DNA of 64,000 bases. It comes from Mesomycoplasma ovipneumoniae. Its GTDB lineage: Bacteria; Bacillota_I; Bacilli_A; Mycoplasmatales; Metamycoplasmataceae. Below the pieces are notes generated by a model. It worked only from the letters and a program-made list of their open reading frames with translations, was not told the DNA's origin and ran no database searches. The stretch is taken from positions 124,001-188,000 of the forward strand of contig VZDP01000002.1 of the NCBI GenBank assembly GCA_009756935.1, read 5' to 3'. Each line of letters begins with the position of its first letter. The first letter of the stretch is position 1. A program made the position numbers and the translations under genes. Below are positions 32,777 to 43,581 of the stretch, piece after piece.

Positions 32777-33487
32777 TTAATAGACCTCCGTATGTTTGAT
32801 TTGACCTTTTATTAATTTTACAATACTGTTTTCTTCTTTAATGTCGAAAATTAATAATCTAATCTTGTTATCGCGCGCCATCGAAAAGGCTGTTGAATCC
32901 ATTACTTTTAGATTTTTTTCAATAACTTGATCATAAGTAATTTTATCATATCTAATCGCATTTGGATTAATTTTAGGATCAGAATCGAAAACCCCATTTA
33001 CATTATTTTTTCCAACTAGAATTAAATTTGCATCCATTTCAGAGGCAAAAAGGGTAGCGGCGCTGTCTGTTGTAAAAAATGGGCGACCTGTTCCACCGAC
33101 AAGAATTAAAACATGACCATCTGAGAGATATTTAATAGCTTTTTCTCGAACAAAATACTCACAAATTCGAGGATCTAGGCTCATTGAAGACAAAACGCGA
33201 GTTTTAATTTGCAAATCGCGAAAGACTGAATCAAGGGCCAGTCCATTCATTACCGTCCCAAGCATGCCGATATAATCGGCAGTATTTCGATTTATTCCGT
33301 TTTTTGCAGCGGAAGTTCCACGCCAAAAATTTCCACCGCCAATCACAATTAAAATTTTATAACCTAATGCTTGAATTTCTTTAAGTTGATGGCCAATTCG
33401 ACCGACAAGTTCATAATCAATTGCGAGTGATTTTTGTTTGTTAGCTAGACTTTCACCTGAAAGTTTAATTAGAATAGTTGACTTCAT
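32777..33487 (-). CDS. pyrH: UMP kinase
   Basis: 236 residues of the amino acid kinase fold: ILIKLSGESLANKQ at the N terminus, VIGGGNFWRGTSA, RNTADYIGMLGTVMNGLAL, and GGTGRPFFTTDSAATL. It phosphorylates UMP to UDP and thus feeds CTP synthase encoded at 15306. First gene of the pyrH-frr-cdsA-polC run. Confidence 0.96.
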   Translation of the reverse strand: MKSTILIKLSGESLANKQKSLAIDYELVGRIGHQLKEIQALGYKILIVIGGGNFWRGTSAAKNGINRNTADYIGMLGTVMNGLALDSVFRDLQIKTRVLSSMSLDPRICEYFVREKAIKYLSDGHVLILVGGTGRPFFTTDSAATLFASEMDANLILVGKNNVNGVFDSDPKINPNAIRYDKITYDQVIEKNLKVMDSTAFSMARDNKIRLLIFDIKEENSIVKLIKGQIKHTEVY

Positions 33488-33642
33488 GTTATCTCAAAAA
33501 ATTTTATTTAATTATACTTTATTTTAATCGATTATTTACAAAAAAGGAAAAATTTAGGAAAAAAGTGTCGATTTTACTTTTTTTAGTCAAAAAGTAGCCT
33601 GATTATTTAATTATGCGTGAAGAAAAAGAAGAGGTGATCATG

Positions 33643-34995
33643 ATGAAAATTAAGGGAATTTTTAAGCGACTTATTTTGCCCAGTTTGACAGTATTAAGTC
33701 CTTTTTTGCTTTTTAGCCAAAAATCTGGTGATTTTCACCAGTATCAAAACTCAAGTTTTGATTTTAAAAAGCTTGCTTCAAACTTAAATTTTGATGCAAA
33801 TTTAAATAAAGTAAATAGAAATGTTAAAGTTGGAGTTTTTGTTGAAGAAAACGGGGACGAAAATAACAATGATTTTAATAATTTACAGGCAATTTTTCAG
33901 TTTTTTGCACCTAATTCAAATTTAATTATTTACCGTTTTAAAACAGGTGAGCAATGAAATAAAGGTCTTTCACATTTTGAAACTGTTGGGGTAGAGATGA
34001 TTTTGCACTTGTATAAAGAAAAAAGAACCTTTTTAAATGAATATTTTTCAAATGGGAGAGACTTATTAAAATTAGGAGATTTTCTTGATTATTGAAGCGG
34101 CAAAACTGGAATAATAAATTTTTTTGACGGAAGCAGAGTTGTAGGCGATGAAATTAATAGTAATTTCAGCTTTTTTGCAAAACAAGACGACAGATTTAAG
34201 AAAGATTCGCGACTTTTTAACTATGTCAAAAATTTTGGCAATAGCGCTGGAGTGGTAAAATCAAACCACTTTATACTTCCAGAATTAAAATTTGCCTATC
34301 AGTTAAATATTCGTGATTCAAACATAAAATTTTACTCAACTTTTCTACTTTCCGCTATTTTTAGCGCTCTTTCCTCAAGTTTTGACTCTTATGAAGGTTT
34401 AAAAGAAAGGAATCTAAAAATAATTTCGGCTTTATCATTAACGGGTCAACCTTCAGAAAATAGCAATTTAGGATTCAATGGTGCCCATTCAAGTGAAGGT
34501 TTTGGATTTATAAATTACAAAGATGCCTATTTTACTCTAGAACAAAGTAATTATTTATACAATAATTATGATGGAAATGAGTATGTAAGCGAGCCTTTTG
34601 AGCTTTTAAAAGGTCAAAAATTTTCAGCTCTTGTTTTTAATGATAGATTTTCTGAAAAAGAAGTGGTGGGAGAATACTTATCGGGATTTAGCGGTTTTTT
34701 TTATAATTTTGGTAAAACAGTCCGTGATGGAGTGAGTAATTTGCTTTATGGTCAGCCAAATTATAAAACAAATGATTTTGATATTTCAATCGAAATTTAC
34801 CGTGGAAGTTGACAAAAAATTATTGAAGCAAACTCAGATATAAGCCCGTTTGACAAAATCAGCTTTAAAGCTTTTGAAGACGGTTCATACCGAATTAGAG
34901 TTTCTAATGTAAATTTTCAACCTGATAAGCCAAAAAAATACTTTCTGACATGAAGAAGATACCCTGCAGAATTTCGTTCTAATGTTTATAGTTAA
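33643..34995 (+). CDS. Secreted protein, possible degenerate subtilisin-like (S8) protease
   Basis: 450 residues with a signal-like N terminus (FKRLILPSLTVLSPFLLF) but no lipobox Cys. ATG 33643 is chosen because GAGGTG lies 7 bp upstream. Pieces resemble the subtilase fold in order: NVKVGVFVEEN (strand of the catalytic Asp, here not clearly Asp), SHFETVGVEMI (like HGTHVAGII), FYSTFLLSAIFSAL (like GTSxAxPxVAG) and GFGFINYKDAY (like GYGxVNAxxA). Two of three catalytic positions are unclear, so it may be inactive. The gene stands alone before tsaB, divergent from pyrH. Function uncertain. Confidence 0.55.
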
Positions 34996-35029
34996 AAACA
35001 AAATTTTGTATTAAAATATATTTTTAATT

Positions 35030-35557
35030 ATGAAATTTTTTATTGATAGTGTAAGTCAAGATTTAGTTTTAGCAATTTTTGACAAAAATTTCGACCTTGT
35101 TGATTCTAATATAGTTGAAATTAAAAATAAAGCTGATTTGCTTCCCGAATTAGTTCGTAATATTTTGTCAAAAAATAATCTAAAAATTACAGATTTTAGT
35201 GATTTTTACATTAATTTAGGCCCAGGCACATTTACAGGATGCAGGGTTGGACTGACATTTTTTAGAACTCTTGCACAATTAGGCAATATAAATCTCTGAA
35301 CTTGTTCGACTTTTAACCTTTTATCTTTTGAAAAAAAGGAAAAAAGGCAATATTTTATTAGTTACAGTAAAAATTCACAGTTTAGTGCCTTTGCTAATGA
35401 CGGCCAATTAATCTCTGAAATTTCAGATATTAAGATCAAAAATAGGCCAGATGATCAAGTTGATTACCGACTAATTTTAAATAATTTTGCTCAAGCCCAA
35501 AAATTATTTAAAAAAGAGGAAAACTTAGTTAATGTTTTCCCATTATATAATAATTAG
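35030..35557 (+). CDS. tsaB: tRNA threonylcarbamoyladenosine biosynthesis protein TsaB
   Basis: 175 residues with the ASKHA-fold signature INLGPGTFTGCRVGLTFFRT. Partner of TsaD, TsaE and TsaC in making t6A37 on ANN-decoding tRNAs; TsaB is the scaffold that stabilises TsaD. Shorter than the E. coli protein (231) because the C-terminal part is reduced. It ends 12 bp from the convergent lipoprotein gene. Confidence 0.85.
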
Positions 35558-35569
35558 TTTAAAAAAAAA

Positions 35570-36409
35570 TTAATTAAATGGTGAATTAAGAGAACTTAAT
35601 TCAGGAAGGTTCTCGAAATTTTCGTTAGTTTTTATAACATTTTCTTTAAAAGCTGATGTTCCGATTGTAACTGGTTTTGCACTTTTGTTGAATTTTACGG
35701 TTTCAATTTTGTTAGATTCAAAAGCGCTAGTGAAAATCTCGATTAATTTAGTATTTTGACTAAAATCGAGATGTTTAATTTTATTATCAAAAAAAGCACC
35801 AGTTTGAATAATCTCTAAATTCTTGGAGTTTGAAAAATCGACCTGTTCTAGGTTATTTTTAGCAAAAGCTTGCTTACCTATTGAAACTAAAGATGAAGGT
35901 AAAACTAATTTTGTTATATTATTTCCTTGAAAAGCAAAATCACCAATTTTTTTCAAATTTGTAGCCTTTGAAAAATCAAGTTCCTGAATTTTTTCTTTAT
36001 CAGTCAAATTTGCGCTATCGGCATAAAATGCATAATCTTCAATTTCAGTTAGCGTTTCTGGAAAAATTATTTTTGACAAAAAATAAAAATTTACCTTTGT
36101 TTCTTGAGGTTTTTGCGCATTTTCGCCATTAGTTTGATTAGTTTGATTCTGATTTTGAAGAGTAGTTTTTTGATAAATCCGTGATTTTAGACTAAAAAAT
36201 GCAGATTTGTCAATTTTTGTTAGCCCAGAATCTGTCAGGTCAAGCACAAAAGAATTTGTTGACTCATCAATTTTTACATATTTAGAATCAGTTTTATCTA
36301 TCGAAGCAAGAAGTTGTTCTGCCTGAGATGGGGTTTGGCCGCATGCAGAAAGTGCAATCACTGGTGAAAGCAATGCTAATGTTTTTAATATTTTTTTAAA
36401 CTTGAACAT
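35570..36409 (-). CDS. BspA-like leucine-rich repeat lipoprotein
   Basis: 279 residues. Signal peptide with lipobox LSAC (Cys ~23), then repeats of the LRR_5/BspA type: KIIFPETLTEIEDYAFY, KIGDFAFQGNNITKLVLP, SLVSIGKQAFAKNNLEQVDF, IIQTGAFFDNKIKHLDF. Each repeat is ~23 residues (I-x-x-x-A-F core). Such surface proteins usually bind host matrix or other cells. Single gene, convergent with tsaB. Confidence 0.85.
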   Translation of the reverse strand: MFKFKKILKTLALLSPVIALSACGQTPSQAEQLLASIDKTDSKYVKIDESTNSFVLDLTDSGLTKIDKSAFFSLKSRIYQKTTLQNQNQTNQTNGENAQKPQETKVNFYFLSKIIFPETLTEIEDYAFYADSANLTDKEKIQELDFSKATNLKKIGDFAFQGNNITKLVLPSSLVSIGKQAFAKNNLEQVDFSNSKNLEIIQTGAFFDNKIKHLDFSQNTKLIEIFTSAFESNKIETVKFNKSAKPVTIGTSAFKENVIKTNENFENLPELSSLNSPFN

Positions 36410-36473
36410 AAGTTAAATTTTACAATAATATTTAGTAAAAATGTTAAATTAGAAACTTTTATCGATAAAAGTG

Positions 36474-38189
36474 CTAATTTTTTGTCTTTAAATTATAGTA
36501 AGTGCGAATTTGAGAAGCAAGTCTTTCATCCAAAGGCATTAAAAAAGTGTAATTTATCGGATATCTGCCCTCGTCAGTGTTATTTTCGGTTGGCATATTC
36601 CCATAAAGAGTTTGCTCAGATTGTTGAGAAAGGTACATATTTAAAGCTCGAAGTGATCTGTTTGATGAAGTTTCAGATTTTATATTGTTGTAATTTAAAT
36701 TTTTCTCATCATCAATAATTTTATCATTAAGGTCAACAAAAACTGATTGGTCTTCGCCATCAAGAGTTTCGCGAACAGTTTCAACTGCATCATTAAAGTA
36801 GAATTTCTTAAAGAATTCAAAGGATTTTTTAAATGTTGGGGTGTAATTTATATAGTCAAAATTTGCTGAAAAAGGAATAGACTCATAGTCAAAATAGAAA
36901 CCTTTTCCCTTTTTAGGTTCAAATTTTTCTGTCTGGCTATTTTGGACAAAAGCAAAATCAACCTCGATTTTTGCTTTTTGGACAATTTCTTCTAAGTCAA
37001 AATCTTCGCCTTTATAAATTCCTTCATAAAGCGAATTATAAATCTTGTCAGTCAATTCAGACGAAGTGTCTTTCAAAATAATTCAGCCATCAAGTAAAGT
37101 TAAATTATTTTTTGGACGGATAATTGCAATTGTATTTTCTTCTTCGAGTTCTTCATAATTATCTTTAGAATAATGGGCATCAAGAGAGTCGCCATTATAT
37201 AAAAAGCCAACATCTTGATTCAAAGAAGGATCGATTACTGAATTGGCTAAGTCAAGACCTGAAGTTTTAAAAACATTATGCCTTAAATTAAAATAGTCAA
37301 AACCAGAAATTTCGCCGATATAGTCAATAAAACCATCAACAAAAGATTTATAGTTATTTTCAGCTAATACTTGGCCATATTGATTAGTTTTTTCAGCCCC
37401 AATTAGCAAATTATCTCTCATAGCTTCAGTTCATTCAAAAAAACTGTAGCCATTTTTTCTCAAGGTTTTGCCAATTCCGCTAAGACTTTGATCTTCAAAT
37501 TTAAGGCCTTTTTCTTGAATTTGTTCTTTTTGCTCAGCGCTTCAATTGTTCTGAAATTTACGGAGATTTTTTCTTTTACCATTAACATCATAATCACCAA
37601 TTGTGTAGGCAATTACTTTGTCTTGGGTGTAATAAGGTATGAAAAATTCTCAAAAACGGTCCTGAATTCCGTCATTATCAGTATCAAGATTTTTTTGGGG
37701 ATCATAGGCGTCTTTCATAAATTGGTCATATTTATCAACATGCTCAACAATTTCAGGGCGAAACATTTCTTCAAAAGCAGCCCTTTTTTTATTGATAAAT
37801 TCTTGCTTTTGGGCTAATGAAAAACTGGCATAATTTTGCGGTTTTTGAAAAACTTTAGTTAGCTGTCAATTTGGAAAAAGTTTTGAATAGTCTATTTTTT
37901 GTAAAAGACCTTTTTGAGCCAAACGTGCAATTTGAAAATCTGAACCCACGCCAGCAATTGTGCGGTTGTCTTCAATTGCTTTTGTAAATTCGCTAACATC
38001 ACCAAACTCGCGATAATTAAAATCTTTGTTAATTACATCGCGACCAAAATCAGAAATGTAAGCTTCAAAATTATAGACAACCGGTTTAAAAGGGAAGCTT
38101 GATTTTGAAAAAGATGCAATAAAAACAACACTAACTACTGAAAGTGCGAGTGCTACTTTGGCAAAAAAATTGACTAAATTCTTTTTCAT
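36474..38189 (-). CDS. potD: Spermidine/putrescine-binding protein
   Basis: 571 residues, extracytoplasmic solute-binding protein of the Pot system. N-terminal membrane anchor (FFAKVALALSVVSVVFIASF, no Cys), then a PotD-like domain: VVYNFEAYISDF early and AGVGSDFQIARLAQKGLLQKI (the GxxxxSD ligand-loop region). It is larger than E. coli PotD (348) through insertions and a C-terminal extension, as in related mycoplasmas. Last gene of potA-potB-potC-potD; its start overlaps potC by 16 bp. Confidence 0.85.
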
Positions 38190-38998
38190 GTTTTTTCCTT
38201 TTTATTTTTATAATAAAGTCAAATTAAGTTAGAAATCACGGAAATAAAGAGCATAATTGTTCCCAACATTAGTGCTCAAGTTTTAAAAGTTCCTTGATAC
38301 AAAAGCGTTCCAACTGTTTGGGTGTTTGATGTAATTTTTGTGATTATAAAATCATCAAAAGAAAGAAAAACAACAACCGGAAAAACCGAAATTATCGCTG
38401 GCGACATGTGTTTTAAATAAACCAAAAATCATGCCTTCATTTTTGAATAGCCTAAATCTTGGGCTGCTTCATATAAGCTCAGCGAAAATTTTTCACTTCT
38501 TGGATACATTATCAAAATTCCGTAAGGTAAAGTCATGACAATATGGGAAATAATTGCCCGATAAAGACCTTCATAAGCCGCCGAAAGTGAACCAAAAATG
38601 AAGCCTAAAATAATTGCAAGCGAAACTGCGGTGATAGCATCTGGATTAATTAAAGGAATATTTGAGGTGACATTTACATAAATTTTCACAGATTTATTTT
38701 TTTGTCTTCAGAGGGCAAAAACTGTTAAAAGTGAAAGGAAAACAACGGTTACTGCAGCAAAAAATGCAATAATTAATGAGTTAATTAGTGCTGATGCAAA
38801 AGTATCTTTTGCAAATTCGTCAAATGCTTGCAGACTAAATTTGTTTCATGTTGAAGAGACAAAACCTTTTTTTGACGGACTGTTAAATGAAAAAATAGAG
38901 CCAAAAATTATTGGAATGTAAAAAATAATTATCAAAAATCAAACATAAGTTTTTTTCAAAATCTCGTGTTTTTGAAAAAAATCAATAATTTTAGTCAT
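38174..38998 (-). CDS. potC: Spermidine/putrescine ABC transporter permease PotC
   Basis: 274 residues, about six membrane segments. The EAA loop reads YEAAQDLGYSKMKAWFLVYL, the contact site for the PotA ATPase. Order and overlap (8 bp with potB, 16 bp with potD) show tight coupling. Confidence 0.88.
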
Positions 38999-39851
38999 AT
39001 TTAAATCCTTTAAGTTTCATGATAACAATCGGCGTAAAATGAATTAGTGTATAAATTCCAATAAAAACTAAAAGTGTGACTAAAACAAGTGAGGAAACTC
39101 GAGCTAGATCAAAAGGGTTTGTTGTGTTTGCAGAATTATTAATTAAATTTCCAATTAGTTGATTTTGTGATCCATTTGGTAGCAATTTATCTGAGACAAC
39201 TATTGAAGTTGCTGCCATTAAAAAAACAATCGCAAATCCAGAGCTAATTGCCCGAAAACTATAAGGAAGAACCACTTTAATCAAAACTCAAAATTTTGAG
39301 TATCCTAAATCAGTGCCAGCTTCAATTAAGTTTTTAGGCATGTCTCTAAAAATTGTATAAAGCGGAATTACCATAAAAGGAAAATTGAGAAAAATTAGAC
39401 CAAGAATCATAAAAGAGTTATTATTTAGCGATCCTTCGTCAAACATTGCCAAAAATAAAGCCCGTAATGAGAAAACTTTTGCAATTGTAAAAATAATTAA
39501 AGGGGTAATTATTAATGATAAAGAATAAATTTTAAAAATTCTTGATTTTGAATTTGCAACAATAAAAGCATAAGGAAAAGCTAAAATTAAGCAAATAAAA
39601 GCGCTAACTAAACCAACAAAAATTGAACGGGCAATAATTTGCCAGGTTGTTTGCTCTTTTACTAAAAGATGGTTGTCAAATGGACTGCCGTTTGTCGAAA
39701 GTGGACTTACAGATTTAACAAAAAGTAAAATAAGTGGAATAACTATTAAAATTAGGGCAAATACAAAATAAGGGAGAACAAGACTGATGCGTGGATTTAA
39801 ATTTTTTTTGAAATTTTGTCAAAATTTATCAAAAAAGCTAAGAGTTTCCAC
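38991..39851 (-). CDS. potB: Spermidine/putrescine ABC transporter permease PotB
   Basis: 286 residues with six membrane segments and the EAA loop IEAGTDLGYSKFWVLIKVVL. The start is a GTG at 39851 with GGAG 7 bp upstream; no in-frame ATG fits. It overlaps potA by 14 bp. Confidence 0.87.
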
Positions 39852-41172
39852 TTTCAATCTCCATTAAGTGAATTGCATCATCATCTCATTTTAGATAAAC
39901 TTGCGTATTAAGATCGTAAAAATCGTTAGTTTCAACGTAAATAATTTTAGAACCAACTTGAATATCTAGTCAATAATATGACCCTTTATAAATATTTTGA
40001 ACCACTTTACCCTTAAAATATCCAGAATTTAGGTCAATATCGATGTCTTCAGGACGAATAAGTGCATCCAGTTTTTGCCCATAATTAAATTCTGTGTGAA
40101 TTGTGTAGAGCTCAGTCCCCAGAATTTCAACCTTATTTTTTCCAATAAATGTTGCTTCAAAAAAATTTGAATCGCCAATGAAATTAGCAACTCATTTATT
40201 GGCAGGATAGTCATAAATTTTCTTTGGCACGTCATATTGAGCGATTTTTCCGTTACGAATTACAGCGATTTTATCTGATAATTGAAGGGCTTCATCTTGA
40301 TCATGAGTTACAAAAATGAAAGTTAGACCTAATTTTTGCTGAATTTTTTTGAGAAAAACTTGCATTTTTTGTCTAATTTTTGCATCTAAAGCTGATAAAG
40401 GTTCATCTAATAAAACTATTTCAGGTTCAATAACAAGCGATCTAGCCAGTGCGACTCGCTGTTTCATTCCACCAGATAACTCTGAAATTGCACGGTTTTC
40501 GTTGCCACTTAGACCAACAAGGTCGATAATATCTTTAATTTCGGTATCAATTTCCGTTTTTGTTATTTTACGAGTAAGGTATTTTTTTTCAAAAGTTACA
40601 GATTTATAAAAAACATAATTTTCCCAGTTAGAATATTTAAAATCTGAATCATCAAGTTTTTCCTGTAATTTTTTACGGGTTTTGCTGTCTAAATTAGGAT
40701 TTTCAAGCTGTTTTTCTAGGTTTGCTTGCAAATTATTAAGTTCTGCAATTTTTTTGTCCTGTTTTGCTTGCCATTTTTGCTTTAATTCTTCAAATTTTTT
40801 CCAAATTGACTGTGGAATTTCAGAGTCACTTTTCTTAATTCTTTTTAATTTTAGGCCAAATTCAATATTTCCTCTAACTGACAAATGTGGAAAAAGTGCA
40901 TAATCTTGAAAAATAGTCGCTGTATCTCGTTTATGGGCTGGAACGTCTTTAATATCAACCCCGTTAAATTTAATTTCGCCTCGGGTTGTTCATTCAAAAC
41001 CACCAATTAGGCGTAAAATTGTAGTTTTTCCAGATCCAGATGGACCTAAAAGAGTGACAAAATCACCTTTTTTGATGTCCAAATTTATTTGATTTAAAAC
41101 TTTCTTATCACCAAATTCCTTATCAACATCAACAAGCGAGATTATTGTTTCACTTTTGTGAAATTTTTGCAT
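39838..41172 (-). CDS. potA: Spermidine/putrescine ABC transporter ATPase PotA
   Basis: 444 residues. Walker [10 protein letters not shown] (~43-51), Q-loop [12 protein letters not shown], signature LSGGMKQR, Walker [14 protein letters not shown]-loop VTHDQDEA, and a C-terminal TOBE regulatory domain. Between the Q-loop and the signature lies an extra ~90-residue charged coiled-coil segment ([20 protein letters not shown]), an insertion seen in mycoplasma PotA. First gene of the pot operon. Confidence 0.93.
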
Positions 41173-41254
41173 TTTATAATTCCCTCTTGAGTAGATAAAA
41201 TTAAAAACAATATCTAATTTAAATAAAAAAATGTAATTTTATTCTAAAAAAAAT

Positions 41255-41674
41255 ATGAAAACTTCATCTTTGAAGAAAAAAATCTTCTCTAATGAAGAGT
41301 GGTGGGGAATTTATCAAAAATATCTTCTGATGCAGATTCATGGAAAAAAGCAGCATCATCAAAGAGAGATGCCGCAAACATGTAATATTTTAGTAAATAT
41401 AAATAGTATTTTCCAAAATCCATGATTATTTGAAAATTATACTATATTTTTAGCTTTTCAAAAAAATTTAGCAAAAATAAAATTTTGTACTGTTATTACA
41501 AGAACTTTTAAACGACATTTTCCTAAAATTTTCCAATTTTGGTCCTTTATAGACTTCGTTTTTTGCAAAACTGTTGTAACATGACCAATTTTTGCGATTT
41601 TAGCAAAAATAAAATTTTATGCTGTTGTCCCAAGAACTTTTAAAGGACTTTTTCCTAAAATTTTCCAATTTTAG
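41255..41674 (+). CDS. Doubtful ORF with an in-frame 44-residue repeat
   Basis: In code 4 the frame is open for 139 codons from ATG 41255 to TAG 41672. It has no ribosome binding site and no recognised domain. Residues ~72-95 and ~116-139 repeat each other (LAKIKFCTVITRTFK and LAKIKFYAVVPRTFK, both ending FPKIFQF), encoded by a DNA repeat with a 132-bp period. Because TGA is not a stop here, open frames of this length can occur by chance in AT-rich DNA, so this may simply be a repeat region. Confidence 0.25.
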
Positions 41675-41695
41675 TTCTTTATAGACTCCATTTTT
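41468..41695. repeat. Tandem imperfect direct repeat, 132-bp period
   Basis: Copy 1 (~41468-41563) and copy 2 (~41600-41695) share TTAGCAAAAATAAAATTTT, AAGAACTTTTAAA and CCTAAAATTTTCCAATTTT with few differences. Nothing else in the window matches it. Confidence 0.7.
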
Positions 41696-41789
41696 GAAGT
41701 TCAAAAGGATTTAAATTTTGCCAACTTATTGGTAGTTTGTTTCTGTTGTTTAGTCATTTTAAGTGCTTTTTAAAAGGATTTTTATGAGT

Positions 41790-42066
41790 TTTCTAGCGGT
41801 CCAAATATTTAAAATAGGTATGATTTTTTCTTTGACATCTTAATAAAACAGTAAAAAAATTGTAATTAACTTTTGCAAAAAAAATGAAAAAAGTGCCTAA
41901 AACCAGGCACTTCTTTAAGATTATATTATCAAACTGGGAAACTCAAGAAAAAGAAAAAGAAAAATGCAAAATTGACACAATGAATCAATTTTGCATGTAT
42001 TATATTAAACAATTTAATAAGAAATTGGCAAAAAAGTTTAATAAATCTATGAAAAATATATATGTA
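41790..42066. other. Decayed copy of the S1-gene 3' flank and non-coding remainder
   Basis: About 41799-41945 resembles ~26330-26490 (for example GTCCAAATATTTAAAATAGG against ATCCAAATATTTGACATAGA, and GCCTAAAACCAGGCACTTCT against GCCTAAAACACGAGACTTTT). That source lies at the 3' end of and behind the S1-domain gene, so this is an ectopic duplicated fragment. An open frame at 41884-42099 across it is not considered a gene. Confidence 0.5.
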
Positions 42067-43572
42067 CTAACCCGTTTTTTCCATTTTTCATTGTGGTAAA
42101 TAATTTTTTATTACTGATTCGAGTGTTTTAAGGTGATTAATGTTTTTATTAAAAACAATATTTTTTTCTTTTGGAACTACCAAAATTTGAAAAGCAACTT
42201 TATTAAATTTTGATAAGGGGTAAAAACCCGAAAAAGCATTAAAACTATAATCTGAATGGCTAATAGGTTCTAAAAAAATATTGTTATTTTCTTCCTTTGT
42301 AATGATTATGTTCTCAAATTCTACTGTTGCTGATTTATTATCAGAATTTTTATTATCAGAATTTAAATAATAAGATTGCGGAGAACCATAGACAAATTTT
42401 TCTCATGTTTCATATATAAAAATATTTGAATTTTTAAAGATATTCTCAAGCTTTTCCCCTTTAAATACTTTTGTTTCAAAATCGTTTATAAACTCATTTT
42501 CATCTATTTTTAAACTTGAGTCCAATTTTGAAATACGATTGATTATTTTATCTTTAAATTCTTCTAAATTTTTAATTATCGCATGTTTGTTTTCAAAAAA
42601 ATTATTGGCTCAAGGGTCGAGTTTTTCAGCAACTTTATCGTACGGTTGCTTTAATTTAAAAAATTGAATTTTATTTTTCTTTTGGATAGACTTAATTTCA
42701 TCGAAAATATCATAAAATGCTTTATTTTTTAAATAATTCGGAAGTAAATACCTTTTTTCAAGATCATGATAAATTTTTCTAGTTTTAGTTACTAAAGTTT
42801 CTTCGTCAGCTTTCTTAAAATCATAGTGAAAATAAATTTTTTTGTCTTTAGGATACAAAACAACGGTAAAATATGGATTAAACACTGGCACAATCCCCAA
42901 ATTCGTATACCGATTATAATGAATATCATCTGCTCGAAAAGGAGTCATATTTATATAAGCATCGACTTTATCGTCAAAATAATAATGTCTAGACGATAAT
43001 AGACTTTTTTCGCCAAAATGCTCCATAATTAAAATATTATTGTTGTTAAGCGTTTCTTCTATTGTTATACCATTTAGAAATTTTTCTCCAAATTCTTTTT
43101 TTTGGATTGTACATCCATTTTTCTTTATTAATTGAAGTACCCAGTTCATTTTTTCCAAGTCAACTTCGCACAAATAGTGATAAGAAATTTTAAAATCATC
43201 AACCAAACTAAGATTTAAGACTTCAATTGCCGCTTTTTTGTAACTATTTTGTAATAAACCTAGCCCTAATTTGGCCCCGTACATATATCTGACAACAATA
43301 ATTAATGAATTAGTAATTTTTTTTGTTCTTAAAATGTTAAAAATTTGTCACCCTGCCGAACCTTTTGGCTCGTTTGCATCACTAAATTTACAATTATATA
43401 AATCAAAACAAACTGCATAAACAATATGACTTGCATGCTTATTTTCTTGTTGAATTTTGGTTAGTAGCGCTTCTGAGTGTTCCTTTGATTCTACTAGAAA
43501 ACTATAAGAAATAAATTTAGATTTTTTGATTTCTAATTCAAAAACAGCTTCTTTTGTGATAATTTTTTGCAT
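42067..43572 (-). CDS. YigZ/IMPACT-family protein with a long unknown C-terminal domain
   Basis: 501 residues in one frame. Residues ~1-165 are a YigZ/IMPACT domain: KKSKFISYSFLVESKEHS, HASHIVYAVCF, DANEPKGSAG (equivalent of DGEPxGTAG) and VVRYMYGAKLGLGLLQNSY (equivalent of VRYFGGxxLGxGGLxxAY). Normal YigZ proteins stop near residue 200; this one continues ~330 residues with no recognised fold and a 15-bp tandem duplication (coding SDNKNSDNK). It starts 10 bp after the permease stop, so it is in the ABC operon. IMPACT-type proteins are linked to translation control; the extra domain is unexplained. Confidence 0.75.
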
Positions 43573-43581
43573 TTTTCAAAA

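Noticed and set aside
41884..42099. 71-codon frame MKKVPKTRHFFK
   Set aside because: It begins in the decayed copy of the S1-gene flank, lacks a ribosome binding site and runs into the 3' end of the convergent YigZ-type gene.
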